Positions 1 to 13,212 are shown, counted from the stretch's first letter. The stretch: DNA of 64,000 nt from Hybos culiciformis (GCA_964007475.1 OZ023275.1:14239829-14303828), one strand, 5' to 3'. Translations and numbers: made by a program. The notes: generated from the letters alone by a model not told the origin.

Positions 1-2793
1 AGTTTTATATGAGTATATTGTATATTTACTAAAACTTTATTTTATTAGGGTCGAAATATTAGAAAAAAAATTTCATATATGTATATAAAAAATAAAGGAA
101 AAATGAAATTAAAAATATTTTTATTATAAGTCCATCACATCAATAATAAAAAAGAAAAAAAAAATCCCAATAATAATGACAAAATTAACTAAAATATCAA
201 ATATAAAAGTTAAATAAAATAAAATGTTATTAGATTTATTTTTCTCATTAAGAACTAATCTAAATCGTAAAAGCACTTCAGGATATTTCATTAAGTCTTA
301 ATATACTTGAATGAATTTATTTTAATGGGCTATATCCAAGATTTATACATTTTTAATCTCGGAAAATTCAATTAAAACGATTTCCAATAATAAAAATTCT
401 TAATTCATTTAATTTCTTGTAAAAATAAAAGATATATATTTTTAATTTTCTTGTTCATGGTAACATCATCATAATTTTGTTAAAATGTGTATATTTCATA
501 GAAATGTTTTATTTTGGTCCAATTTCAGTCTTACTTTTTTCGTATGATTTATTATTTATATTTTTTTGTAAATGAATGGTACAAAAACTTAAGGTCAATA
601 GTACGATATATTTATATTAAGTTCCATTCTTGTACTTTTTTTTTGGAACTAAGTATCTAAGCAACTAAGTATCTACCATTCAATTTATATACGATCTCAA
701 TATAATAATAATGTTATGACAAGATAATTGAAAATGTTTATATTGTTGAGACTTGACACTTAGAATTCAAACATAATTTTATTATTTTTGTTATACTCAT
801 TAAAAATCCTTTGTATCAATTCATTATTTTTAGCCCGTTTTCCATCAAAAAAGAAAACATGTACTGTGTATATGTTTTCATTAAATGTCCATCCCTCCGT
901 CAGCGACTAAAATACTTACAATTTTTGAAACAGCCAAGTGATTTTCATGCTTTAAAAGCCAAAACATGCGTAATTTTGTTAACTCTCACCTCGAATTGAG
1001 ATTTAACCGTTGTAAGTTTCGGAGTTAGAGGCCCTCAACCAACCAAAGATCTAAATAATTTTCAAATAAAATTAAAAAAAACTTTAAATTTTATGCAAGT
1101 TTAAATAAATTTTTGGTTGAAATAAGTATGTGATAGATGTCAATAAGAAGAACTGCAAATTGTTATATTTGTACATATGTCGTTTTAATGTATTTCAACC
1201 AAAACTCAGTGTTAATACAACGACTCGGTCTAGGGTTTGGATTTCGGTGAAAAATGATATAGTTGGTGCAGATGACTAAATTGTATTGGTTTAATGTTAT
1301 TGCAAGGACTGTAAAAAATATATGTACCCTCTGATTTTGACTGTTCTGTATTTTTTTTATATTTTGTGTTATAAAATTTGGTTGTCTTCTCCAAAAATAT
1401 TTTTAAAATATTAAGATGATAAATTCTTCAAGATTCTCTTACTTTAAAGTTCTTTCCTCTGAGGGAGCTAAAGTTTTGGTGTAAAAATTAAATGTAATAA
1501 ATTTTTTCGTAGATTTCGTAAAATTTTCATTTTCATTTACAATATCTCTAGTTCTTTGTTTCATAGAAAAAAAAATTCGTTTTGAGCTGAAATTTATATC
1601 CAATTTTATTACAATTATTATTATATTTTTTCTCTGTCTTGATTATTATTATTATTATTATCATTATTATATTTTTTATTATCCATGAAAATTTAATATT
1701 ATTTAATATAAGTACGTACGTGTGTATGTTTAATATTTACTCTTTGGTCTTTTAGCCTTTCTCTTTTTTTGTACTAAGTATATATATGTACATTATTTTC
1801 TTTTTTCTTTTAAATATAACAAAAAAAAAAAAATATAAAAGCTAAGTTATACTTAATAAAATAGCACTTAATAATTGTTGAATCGTTATCAAGGCAATAT
1901 TTCTTGTAATTGATGATCCAATGAATTTTTTTATTCATTCACTCATTTAACGCAAGGTCCTATTAAAAAGTTTATTTAGCCGTGTACTTTTTTTTTTTTT
2001 TTTTGCTGTATTTATTTCAATGTCCTTAGAGTTTTTCATTATAGGATGACGACAATGTACATAATAATGATTGTTTTTAATAAAGCATTATTTAATAATC
2101 TTCCTTTTTTTTTATTATTTGACAATACAGCATGTGCTGATGATGTTATTCTATGATGATATACCAATGGTACATGTTGTTGCTCATTTAATTTTTCTTT
2201 TTTTTTCGAGAAAAAAGGACTTTTAAATTGGTTTTTGAAAATACACATAAAGTTGTGATTTTTTTCTTCCTTTTTGTAACTGAAAAAGGTACTAAAAATT
2301 AAATATACAAAAACTGAGTGTTTCAATAATTAAAAGAAAATAGAAAATTTTATTTTGTAGATAGAAAGATGAATGTTGGTAGTTTCTTGCTTTGTGATGA
2401 ACCTAAAAGTGAAATTTTATTTACTCTCTTCTAAAATAACTTCCTAGTGCTAATTATTGCTGTTATAATGATGATTGATGTAATGATGATAATTTTTCTT
2501 ACATCATACAACTTTTACCACCTTTACGACATTTATTAATATTATAAAAAAAAAGAAAATTTGATGAAAAACTACAGGAAATCTTAAATAAAATAATATT
2601 ACTGATAATTTTTCATTTAATGTCACATAGTCACCCTATCGAATAATTTCTACTTTTTTTTTTTTAATACACACACCCTTAAATTAACGTGCTGTTAAAT
2701 AATAAATATTTCCATAATTTTCTCTTGTGGCTTAGACAACAGAACATTTTATATAATTTAAATACATGTTGGATTTTTTTTTTTCTCAACCAA

Positions 2794-2813
2794 CCAGCCA
2801 GCCAGCCAGCCAG
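2794..2813. repeat. (CCAG)5 microsatellite
   Basis: Five perfect CCAG units in tandem, directly preceded by a related CAAC. It stands out in base composition from the AT-rich surroundings. Confidence 0.9.
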
Positions 2814-4884
2814 CATATTCTCATTATTACATAATAAGAATTTATTCTATAAAAATGTAATAATATTTAATAAAATTAAATCAAGAATAATAGAAAATAA
2901 AAGAATATTCCACCTTAAGGGTGAGTACAATATATGGGTTCGGATAAAATTGATTAAAGTTGAAGGTTACAGATGAAAAAATTATTAGAATTAATTTTAT
3001 TTAATCACGGGCTAAGCATGACGTATTTTGTATATCTATTATAATAATTGATTGTTGATTGTTCTATATGAATATTAAAGTTCAGTAAAATTAAATATTT
3101 TCAATGAAAATTCAGTGAAAAATTACACAGAAAAAATAATTGTGCTTTAATATTATACGAATCGATAATAAAATCACTTGTCTTAACGCAGAAATGTAAT
3201 GAACTGTTAAAAAAATAATTAGCATCATTCCACGCGCGTTTTCCCAAAAATGTAAGAAGTATATTTTTGCTTCTTGTTTATCCCTAAAAAAACATTGTAA
3301 CTCAAACGAGTTCCAAATGTTATATGTTCAACATTAAAATAGAGTTATAGACAAACAAGATAATTTTCATATGAAATGTTGAATTTTACAGGTTTTAAAT
3401 GATCATTGGGCACCTGTTATCAAAATCTAATTGTTATTTCAAGACTTCATTAATTCTGTTTAACAATATACACTTTCATAGACTTGAGTTTTCTTAAAAA
3501 ATATAAATACGAATTGCAATAGACTTAAAAGAAAATTCTTTATGTTTGTGTTAAATTAAAATAATAAGTTTTATATCTTAATTTCGTTTTGAAAAGCTCA
3601 TTTAGTACAAGCTGTCACGTTTCCGTTTGTTATATATATATTTTTTTTTACAGTGACAATACTTTTTATACTAAATTTGGATAAAAAATTAAAAAAAAAA
3701 AAATTATAATTTTTTTTTCATTATATTATTATGTCCCAAATGGTTCAATTTAAGTATCACCAATGGAATTGTAGCAACTAACAAGAACAATATTTAGAAG
3801 ACACCATTAAGACAAATTTTTTCACATTTTATCTCATTGCTATGGTGTTTTCATTTTGTTTTTCTGTTTTTTTTTTTTTGGCATATTTCATTAGAGCGTA
3901 CAGGAAGTAAAAAAAATTTTGATTTTTGATATCATGTTTTTCATTGTCATAATATCCTTTTTTATACAAAAAAGAAAAAAAAAACATAACAACAGAAAAA
4001 AAATTCTTTTTCATCTTTTAAAAATATCTTTTTAAGATAAATGAACCCTTGGGATGCGAAGCGTATAATAAAATCGCGTACTTTATATTTTAGTCTATTT
4101 TCTTGAATTTTTAACAATTTTTCTTATACTTTTTTTCCCTCCCAAATTGATCTAATCTTTTATCTTTTTTGTTATGGAGCTTTAATCACTATAGCATTAC
4201 TTATTTAACTGTAGTCAAAACACATTGTTATTCTTCAGTGTTACTATCTCAAATTCTAGTTTAATGTACATATATTTATATTATATACTTTTGATGTTCG
4301 TTATTCGTTGTGGTTATTAATGATTTTGGTGTAAACAGGTCAATTTTTTTTTTTTTAATATTCCACTCATCAAAATGAATATATAGGGTTAGAATCTTTT
4401 GTTAGGGAATTCCAAACCTCAAAATTTAGAGATATTTAGAACATCAAAAATTAATTTTCTGTTAAATATAATTTTTTTTTAGTTAGTTAGTTTATATAGT
4501 ATTTTAATTTTGGCAATTGTTTTGCGAAAGTTTCAAAGTTTCTGTAGTAAAAGTCCGCTTTGTGGTGACATTGTCCGTCTTATGTTTATTCTAAAACTTG
4601 AAGAGTCTTGAAATTTTAAACAAAAGCAAGATGGAATCAAGCCCTGAAACAGAAAATTAAAGTTGAATATAAAAATTGAAAAACAAAAAAAAAATACTGG
4701 ATTTTTAATAAAATTATCACACAAACGATTTGTGTTTATATTAGACAAACAAAATTTGGAAAAATCCGAGGGCTTTTTGGTTATTTTTGAAGAGAATTCC
4801 CATAATATGCGATGCCGGCAAGAAGATCATATCTTTTTAAAGAAACTCTGTTCGTGATTGATAATTGTTATTTCTTGAGAACCT

Positions 4885-4888
<4 letters not shown>

Positions 4889-4931
<43 letters not shown>
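4889..4931. repeat. (AT)n microsatellite, about 21 units
   Basis: An uninterrupted AT dinucleotide run, just downstream (on the minus strand) of the V-ATPase D-like stop codon. Confidence 0.95.
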
Positions 4932-4935
<4 letters not shown>

Positions 4936-4987
4936 TAAGATAAATTTGAAATAAATGTCATTTAAATCAATAGCCAATAAAATTAAT

Positions 4988-5755
4988 TTATTTATTTAAT
5001 TTTGATTCAATTTGCGATTTGCTCTTCTTTTTCTTTAATGCCATTACAAAACTATCTTTGATTTGTTTATTTCCCATTTTAGGTAGTTCAATTTTTCCTA
5101 TATTTTTTTTTTGTTCTGTATTCCTTTTTGTCTGCGATATTTTTATTCGAAATAATTCTTGACGATTTATTTCATCTAGTTCTTCCACAATGTATTTTAA
5201 AGTATTTTTTAATTTCGGCACTATTACAATTCTGAACAGATTAATTCTTTGGTTCATTTGCATAATATTGTCACTAATAATTTTTTGAGCATATTTTTTT
5301 GAGGCCAATTTTAAATACATTTTTATTAAAGGTAGAAAATCAGATCGTATTTTAGAGATCATGTTAGCTCCATTACCCAAGCCATATAGTTTAGGTTCCG
5401 AATAATTTTTATCTAAAATCATTTCAAAAACTGGTAAATCAAGTCCTTTGTCTTCAATCATTGTTGTTCCAACTGTGATTTCGGCTTTAAGGAAACTTCT
5501 GTCCAGGGAAGACGGTAAGAGATCAACACCAAGAAATTTTGCTCGTATTAAAGAGTAAATACCATTACGCATTAACATAGCTATTTGTTTTTCCTCGGCT
5601 GCAACATTAGAAAATTTCTTTAATTTAATTTCCAGACCTTCATTCTGGTTTTCCAATAGTTTTAAAGCTCGTTCGGCTGCTTCGGTTTTTCCTTTTATTA
5701 AAACTTTGTTTGTTTGTGAGGCATGCATTGATAAACGTTCATTACGTTCTGACAT
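4988..5755 (-). CDS. Divergent V-type proton ATPase subunit D (Vha36-like), intronless
   Basis: A 255-residue protein, close to the usual length of about 245-250 for V-ATPase subunit D. In the family this subunit is the central rotor stalk of the V1 sector, a long antiparallel coiled coil linking the A3B3 catalytic head to subunit F and the membrane sector. The family pattern is visible end to end. The N-terminal helix has LIKGKTEAAERALKLLENQ (residues about 19-37). The middle domain has LDLPVFEMI. The C-terminal helix has KLKNTLKYIVEELDEINRQE then LFRIK, matching the family's LDE-x-EREEFyRLK signature. A Lys-rich tail follows. The reading frame is intact and without introns. The start is supported by an in-frame TAG nine codons upstream. 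An AATAAA lies within the last two codons. It is strongly diverged from canonical subunit D, which suggests a retrocopy-derived, perhaps tissue-specific paralogue like the Vha36 duplicates of Drosophila. That specialisation is inference. It appears nested antisense in the large plus-strand gene. Confidence 0.9.
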   Translation of the reverse strand: MSERNERLSMHASQTNKVLIKGKTEAAERALKLLENQNEGLEIKLKKFSNVAAEEKQIAMLMRNGIYSLIRAKFLGVDLLPSSLDRSFLKAEITVGTTMIEDKGLDLPVFEMILDKNYSEPKLYGLGNGANMISKIRSDFLPLIKMYLKLASKKYAQKIISDNIMQMNQRINLFRIVIVPKLKNTLKYIVEELDEINRQELFRIKISQTKRNTEQKKNIGKIELPKMGNKQIKDSFVMALKKKKSKSQIESKLNK

Positions 5756-8089
5756 TTCAAAATCGCTGAATCTTTTTTTCTAATATGTATAAAAAAAAGA
5801 ATTTAAGTATTTAAATAAAAATTATTTGACATATTTATTTGCATGGAGAACTGAAAACAAAATTTAAATCAAAAATAAGTCAAAGTTCTAAGTTAGTTTT
5901 TTTTTTCTCCTATAAAGCTGTAAACATATTTGGGGCTACAGGTTACAATGCTGCGGCTATTACTAAACGCACTCATAATATCTACAATTATTTGTATTTC
6001 CGCTGAACTTACAGAGTTCTAAAAATATCTAATTTCTGTTTTATTGTGTCCCAGTCTAAAGGGTACTTTACAACGTCGAGTGTAAAATTATTTAAAAAAA
6101 AAGGCGAATTTTTACGTTACAATCAACAGTGTCGTTTTTCGAACAAAAATCTCCTTTTGTAGTTCTTTTGTATCGAGAAGCTTAATTTTTTTTTATTAAA
6201 ATACTTGAAATGAGTATTTTTTGTATGGAGTTACATAAGTATGCAATGTATAAAAAATTGGTACATTTTATATGTAGAGAAATAAATCTGAAGAAAATTA
6301 TGTTTTTTATGTTTTTTATGTTTCTCAAGAAATACTCTAAATAGATATCTTTCGTAATCTTAATCTTTTTCTTTGGATTTAATGCTATTGAAAAGTATAG
6401 AGCTTTGTAAATAAACTTGAAAATCTTTTTTTTTTATAGTAACAATTTTATAATAATATTTTATAGAAAATAGGTATACTTTAATTTATTTGAAATATTT
6501 ATGTAATTGAAAAGAATTTATTTTTTCTTGGAAAATATTTCAAAATTAATGATTCTAAATTTAAAGATTATTTCCAGTCCTCCAAATGTTTATGTTTAAC
6601 TTTATTAAGTCAGTTGTTAAAAATATAAAATAAAGATTATATATTTACTATAAAGTTTTAATAGAATTATTCTATTTTTAAGAATTGAATTTAAATTTTT
6701 AAAAATGAAAAGATTACCTAGCAATCAAGGTAAAAGATTTTTTTAATTGAGTCAACTTGTTTTTGAGTATTCGTGGCTTAATGACTGAACTAAATAAGAA
6801 CGTAGTAAGAGATTCTGTTTCATATGAATACCATAAATTTAGTTTGATTTTAGGTAGAAAACAGCAATTGATTAATTTAATTTTCAACTAAAATAATACA
6901 AATTTATATTTTACGATTATTTTTCAATATTAAATTTATAGTTGCACATATTTCGATTTGGATTAAGAATTGCATTCTGTATAAAGTTATACATTGTGGA
7001 CTTTTCTGTTCATCAGGGAATTTTTTTTAATCTTTCACCAGCAGGAAAAAAATTTTCTTTGAAGTAGTGAAATAGAGTTGGAAAGATGATTTTTCTACCC
7101 GCATTCATATGTTTTATATTTTCTTGTGTATATTTTTGATTCATTTTTCATACTCTATAGAAAATATTATTTGAATTACATATATAATATCGTCAGTGTG
7201 TATACTTTTGGATTGAATTTCTTGAGTACCTACGTAATATTATTGGATATTTATGTTAAAGGATAAATTTCATTCAATATTTTTAATTTTAAATCTTTTG
7301 TGATTTAATATGTAATTTCAACTTGCTCTATCTAAATTATAAATACTACATGTATCTGTCAGACATAATTTTCCAATGCTGTTAGATATAAAATATTTTA
7401 GGTTTATTGTTGATCATTTTACGGTTCATGTTTTCTGTACACAATATTTTATACATTCCGATTAAATTTTTTTTTAAAACTTACATCCAGGGATTATTGA
7501 ATAACTTTTTCTTATATTATACGTATTTTTTTTTCTTGTGTAAGAATAAAACTACAAAAACTGGGACTGAAAACAAATTTGTACGAAGCTTTAAAACTTT
7601 AAAATTTTCCAATTTCAAAAAAAGAAGAAATTTGTAGTTATTCGAAGATTTATGACGTGAGAATATAATGTTATAGTTATTATGATGAATTTTTTTTTCT
7701 TTTCCGAATAAAATATTATTAAAATATCAAATTTTCATAACTTTATATAATATGATATTAATAATGTAATAAAAGTTATATAGCTTCATTATCATGGAAA
7801 TGATTTTGAGTTTTTCTTATTTTCTTAATATTATGAATAGATAGAAAATGATAATTTTTATTTATAAATTAGATGAAATTATATATTATATAATATAAAA
7901 ATATATTTTTAAAATACATACTAAAATATATAGACACAATATGTCTATTTAGCTTTTAAGATAGCTAATATATATAATAAAAGCAAATCATTTCTGATAA
8001 TATTTTTGAATATATATATTTATATGTTTCTATTGGTATTTATACTTTTAATATAGATTCAATAAGGTTTTGAAAGTTTTTTGCCCATC

Positions 8090-8122
<33 letters not shown>

Positions 8123-8668
8123 TGATCTTATAGAAGAATAATTTCGGGTTTATATTATTAATGATAAAATAAGAATTTGGAAATATTTAAAATTCATAAA
8201 GTTTTATCAAACATATAAATGTGTACATATTTCATGAATAATCTCTGCCTGTATACAAATACAAATAAAGACATAATTTTGTATAGGATTATTCTACATG
8301 AGAATTTGTTGAATGGAATTCATATAATATTGTATATTCATGGATATAAAAATTTTTGATTGGAAGTTTTAATCATTGTAAAAAATAACAGATCTATATA
8401 ATCAAATGCTGTAATTATTTAAATATTTTATTTTCGAGCTGAAATGAAAATACTTTTGTGTTACACATTCTGTATTATTTTAAATGTGATATCTTTGATC
8501 CAAATTAATCTTTTTTATATGCTCTTTGAGTAGTAAAATGGATCATAGCTTTCCAAAATTAAAACCCAAAAAATTTAATAATATACTTTTAAAGCTTCGT
8601 TAAAATAAATTTAAATAAAAATTTTTATTTCATTAATATTAAATACAATTTTTTATTCGTATTTTCAG
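5756..8668. other. Non-coding sequence between the V-ATPase D-like gene and the first visible exon
   Basis: This contains whatever promoter the minus-strand V-ATPase D-like gene uses and, most likely, the 3' part of an intron of the plus-strand gene. A pyrimidine-rich stretch ending TTTTCAG at 8668 is the acceptor of the exon at 8669. A (TAA)10 microsatellite lies at 8091-8120. No other coding signal was seen. Confidence 0.6.
8091..8120. repeat. (TAA)10 microsatellite
   Basis: Ten TAA units in perfect tandem inside a probable intron. Confidence 0.95.
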
Positions 8669-8756
8669 GTCTTACAGATGTTCAGACATTATTGATTGCT
8701 TGCGCTGCAACTCTTGTACCGCTTATTTTATCATTGCTGTTAGCATTTGGTGTCAG
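8669..8756 (+). CDS. Transmembrane-helix exon of an unidentified single-pass membrane protein (first visible exon)
   Basis: This 88-bp exon runs from a TTTTCAG acceptor to a GTGAGA donor. The first two bases complete a split codon, 28 codons follow, and two bases (AG) begin an Arg codon finished in the exon at 27526. It encodes a short polar lead (LTDVQ), then about 23 uninterrupted hydrophobic or small residues including LVPLILSLLLAFGV. This is a clear membrane-spanning helix, followed at once by basic residues (RYLWKKYRH across the junction). By the positive-inside rule everything downstream is cytoplasmic, giving a type I protein whose extracellular domains are encoded left of the window. 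Composition is clearly richer in G+C than the flanks. I do not recognise the family. A cell-surface adhesion or guidance receptor would fit the architecture, but that is inference. Confidence 0.8.
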
Positions 8757-9880
8757 GTGAGATTTTCATTTACTATTCATTGAAATTATTTTTACTACAT
8801 TGTTGCTTTTATTTGAAGTGCATATTTGAAAACAAAATTCACAAAAGTTCCAAAAATTCTATAACTCTCTATGAAACCCGTTTTTGCAAGGTAACAAACT
8901 TGCAAGCTTGGAATAACATATTTTCAGAAGGATTAAGAAGTCTTTTTCTTTATTATATAAAAAATTACAATATTTTGTCCATGAACCCTCAGTTAATAAA
9001 TTCCTTTAAAATTTTTTTTATAAATAACGTATATTCAATTAAAAAAATAAGAAGAAATTTTATAATATTTAAATTCGATTCATACTTATAAAAATTTTTA
9101 TACAATAAATTCATAAATATACAAGTAAAATATTCATAAAACTATGTAACTTGTATACACGATATGTATATACTATATTAATAAAATAAGATGTCGTATA
9201 AAATTTTATTAGTGGGAAGTTTTTAAATTTACATTTTTATGGTTTAACTTGAAATATAAATAATATAAAAAAAAAAATTAATATATAATTTATGTATAAA
9301 TTTGTTTTTATTTTTTTTTTAGAATATATAATGATACAAAATTAAGGACTAAAAATTATATTTTTATTTAGAAAATTTTTAATGGTTTCTATAACTCTAA
9401 AATTTCATATATTTATATTTATTAATTCAAAATTATTTGTCGCTTTATTTTATTTGTGACAAAAATAACAATAAACAATAATAACACATAGTAATATTTA
9501 AAATATTTTAGTTTGAATAAAATTTTGATAAATTTATTAGCATTATGTATATTGGTTCAATTTAAATTATAGAAATAAACTTATTAATAATTTTTATACG
9601 TATATACAAAAAAATCTGACTTATAAACTTGAAATAGTTAAATTTCTTAATCTAAACGTACAATTTCTAAATAATATGAAATAATTCATGATTCATATTT
9701 TATTAAATCTAAATTTATACGAAATATATGGATGAAAATAGATAAAACTTATGTATGATTCTATAAATATTGGAAATTCAAAATCTAAATTTTATATGTT
9801 ACGGCATTCATTTATTATTCAATTTTATATACATTCTTATATATTCAAACAAAATTTTAAATATTAAATGAGTTCATCAT

Positions 9881-9905
9881 AAATAATAATAATAATAACA
9901 ATAAT
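9881..9905. repeat. (AAT)n microsatellite
   Basis: About eight AAT-type units with one interruption, within the large intron. Confidence 0.85.
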
Positions 9906-11101
9906 ATCATTATAATTATGAATTAAAATCCTATGAATTTTTTTTTATCAACTTATTATAAAGTAATATTGAACATCGTTATTTATTATTTGCATTCGGA
10001 TGGTAGATTGGGGGAGAAAATATTTCTTCAATTCCCTGAATTTCCTTTTTTTATGCTTATAAACTAGGTTTTTTTTGCGTTTTTTGTATACATTTTTTTT
10101 TTTTCTTTTGAAATCCAAGTGAAGTATGTGGAGCCAGCTTTTCACATTTTACTCTCAAAAAACTTTATGATTCCTTCAAATTTTGATCGGCTATTTATCA
10201 TTATTGAGTTTTTGAGAGTGAACAAGATTGCGCTTATTTTACAAGGTCCAAATCGGCCTTGAAGTTCAAAAGTTATAAGCATTTTAGTGGTCGAAGAACC
10301 AATCATTTGTTTGTCCAACTTTTTAACGTTAAAATCGGGCCTTTAATTTTCCACCGGAAACTTTTTTTTGAAGGAGCTCTATATATTATTTATTCAATCA
10401 AAAAACAAGTAACTATGTACCATAATATTATCAAAAATTGAATTTAATTTCATTGAAATCATTTTTATTGATAAATTTTATCAATGCAGCAGTTATATTA
10501 GAAAAATAAATTATAAAATTTCACAGGATTAAAATAAAAATATTAAAAATATAAGTTATTTTCTTATTATCCGTACAAAAAATTCTCTATATTATGTAAT
10601 ATTCAGGAATATAAATGAATTTAGAATATTTGTTTTGATGTCATAAAAGTTCTTCTATACCAGATTAGATTAGAAAAGAACAGGAAAAAAAAAGTTGAAA
10701 TATACATTTGGGTGTCACTTAAAACTTCATCTTTAAATTTTTATTTATATATAATCTCATGTTTAAATTATGAAATGCTTTTTATATATACATACATTAA
10801 AATATTTTTCAAATTTTAAAATTATTATTTATAATTTTAAATTCTCATCTTATTTTTATAAATTGTTATAATGTAATAAAAAAAAAAACGATACAGGATT
10901 AAAGGTTTTATAAATATTTTTTTTTATTGTAATAAATTAGAATTTTTTTTTCAATTTTAAGTCTAAGTGTGTTCTGTTCAGATAAAGGTTTGCATTGTAA
11001 AATTTTATAATTGTAGTTTTATTTTTCAACTTTTAATGAAAAACAGATTTATTATACAAACTACTTATGTAAATATATTTGTTTCAGTTTTTATAGAGAT
11101 C

Positions 11102-11158
11102 AAGTTCTAATTTCTAAAAATTAAATTTCAAACAAAATGAAAATTGAAATTAGAACTT
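11102..11158. repeat. Short inverted repeat with 13-bp perfect arms
   Basis: AAGTTCTAATTTC at 11102-11114 is exactly complementary to GAAATTAGAACTT at 11146-11158, with a 31-nt AT-rich spacer. It could form a small hairpin. No function is implied. Confidence 0.6.
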
Positions 11159-11294
11159 TTCAATGCAAGCAAAATTATAGTTCAAATTTCAATTGTATTT
11201 GTGTTGATTTTTTTTTACACTTTGAAAAAAAAAACGATATTTAAATTTTTGTTCAATTGTTAGAAAAATTAAAATAAATATATAAAGAGTAAGT

Positions 11295-11921
11295 CAGTGT
11301 TTCCCAACCAGTGTACTGTGGCACATTGGTGTGGACCGGAACAACATTAGATGTGTCTTGGTTGATTACAAGAATAATTTTTTTTTTATATTTCGATGAC
11401 GATTCGCTTAGTTTCAGAAGATCCTTGAATTTGAAGTTACAATTCGAAGGTGTAAAAGTAAAAATATTCTTTACGGATAGTTTCGCATAAATTTTTAAAT
11501 AAATTCAGACCTTAGATTTTTCAAAATTTTTATTTAAAAGAGATAAAACTTAAAAAAACTAATTGTTCTACATTTATTCAACATTTTTCGGGATTTTAGA
11601 AGCTTCATCAGTATAAGTTTCTTCTTTTCCAGCAAAGGATTCTTACGCGAAAGTCCCCTAATTACGGGAAATTTTCTTCAATCTGAAAGAACGTGCTTTG
11701 ATAAATTAAACGGGTTCAAACAAATACTCGAACTGTGGCTTCAAAGAGACAAACAGATCCAGCCGAGAACAAACAAAATATTTTAATTTTAGCTCAACAT
11801 ATCATTATAAATTTTTTATAGAGATTTTTTATTTATATTTTCAATTATGGTGTGCCTCATATTTGCAGAAAAAAATTTAGTGCGTCGTATATGAATAAAG
11901 GTTGCGGAGCACAGAGCACTG
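11295..11921. mobile_element. Degenerate hAT-like transposon relic
   Basis: The left end begins CAGTGTTTCCCAACC, a typical hAT terminus, with subterminal CACATTGGTGTG. The right end reads GGTTGC...GAGCACTG, preceded by subterminal TGGTGTGCC and AGTGCGTCG motifs. These are diverged inverted counterparts of the left end. About 627 bp in all, with no intact transposase frame. Flanking 8-mers do not match, so a target-site duplication cannot be shown. Its left end resembles the repeat starting at 22103. Confidence 0.55.
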
Positions 11922-12332
11922 GTGTATAGGCAACAAGGATTAAAATAAAATAGTTTAAGGATACTAAATGAATTAAATGGAAGAAGAAATTCAAAAGTAA
12001 TAATGTATTGACGTTATCTATCAATTTGTATAACAATATTCAATATACATTGAGCACTGATCCGGAATTTGGCATTTACATATTTAACGTACTTTCATTA
12101 CTAACTGAATAATTTCAAAGTATATATATAGAATTGAAGTCGAATTAATTTATTATTTTATTATTTAATCAATGCAAATAAAATTTTATATTGCATTTAC
12201 ATTATTTTTTTAAAATTAAAATAGGATAGTGCAGTTTTTTTTTTTTGGAACGTAGTTCCTTATTCTACGCTCTTATGGAAAAATTTATTAAAAATTTGAA
12301 CACTTTAGTGTCAGTACAAAGTGTCGGTACAC

Positions 12333-12449
12333 ACGCCGACGCGATCATAGATTTTGAGCGAGCAATGATTTTTTTTAGCAGCAGTTCCAAAAAATTTTGA
12401 AAATATCGCTGCTAAGCCGCAGCGACCAAAAATATGATCGCGTCGGCGT
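12333..12449. mobile_element. Small foldback element with 17-bp perfect inverted ends
   Basis: ACGCCGACGCGATCATA at 12333-12349 is the exact reverse complement of 12433-12449. The arms are GC-rich in a region that is otherwise strongly AT-rich. The 83-bp interior also has local GC-rich words (GCTGCTAAGCCGCAGCGACC). This looks like a MITE or a deletion remnant of a DNA transposon. The family was not identified and no target duplication is evident. Confidence 0.5.
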
Positions 12450-12964
12450 CTGTCGTTACATGATAAACAAAAAAAAAAAGTTAAAAAAAATTATTATATT
12501 TTTATTATATTTTTTTAGGTATTTTAATAAATATTGTGTTCTTTGGTTTGCATTAATAATTAATAGAAATAAAACAAAAAGAATAGTAAACATCCAATGA
12601 AATTTATAAAATTAAAATCCAAAATTCTATCAAAGTTATCTATCAATATTATCTGTACAAAATAATTCCGATGTTTCACATCTATCAAACGTCCCGCCGG
12701 CTCTTGTATTTTTATTGAACTTTGTATGAAAATTGATAAACTTAAATTTTATTTCAATTTATTAAATATTTATAAAATAAAATACTTAGAAAATATTATT
12801 TTTTTATTATTAACTAACTAATTAATATTTTATATTTCAAATAAAATTTAGATTTTCATACTAATTTCAATGTTAATAAAAATCTTGTATAATTTTGTCA
12901 GTATTATAAAGGCGCTATTCGGTACCAAGGCAAGTCAAGTCATCTGCCGGCGTTAAATATTTCG

Positions 12965-12989
12965 ATACTTTGCCATTTTGGCAAAGTAT
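12965..12989. repeat. Perfect 11-bp stem hairpin
   Basis: ATACTTTGCCA at 12965-12975 and TGGCAAAGTAT at 12979-12989 are exact reverse complements with a TTT loop. Confidence 0.75.
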
Positions 12990-13040
12990 TTTTGTGTTGC
13001 AAAAACAACAAAAACAAAAAATTTAAATTAATAAGTATTC

Positions 13041-13212
13041 ACTTATTCAAATCTTCAAATAGCGACTCCTATGGCGAAAAAAGGCACATACTTATGGGTG
13101 AAAACAAATGTAAACAAAAGAGTCATACTTAGTTAAATATTCAAATAGTGCCCCAATGGCGAAAAATAGCACATACTTATGGGTGAAAAAAATTTAAATA
13201 AATGGGTTGTCA
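13041..13212. repeat. Tandem duplication, about 86-bp unit
   Basis: Two adjacent copies (13041-13126 and 13127-13212) share the order CAAATAG, ATGGCGAAAAA, GCACATACTTATGGGTGAAAA and an A/T-rich end. They have diverged by substitutions and small indels. Confidence 0.7.

Larger units (their letters stand above)
1..4987. other. Non-coding sequence, probably intron of the membrane-protein gene
   Basis: No exon or known gene could be recognised here on either strand. The first visible exon of the plus-strand gene, at 8669, begins inside a codon, so that gene must continue upstream and this stretch is probably intronic. The short open frames are built from homopolymer-rich sequence and look like chance. 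It holds simple repeats (TTA-type near 1642-1661, CCAG at 2794-2813, AT at 4889-4931) and many A or T runs. An upstream exon of low complexity could have been missed. Confidence 0.5.

Noticed and set aside
8747..9091. 114-codon frame overlapping the donor of the exon at 8669
   Set aside because: It is in a different frame from the exon and would need the intron retained. No domain is recognisable.
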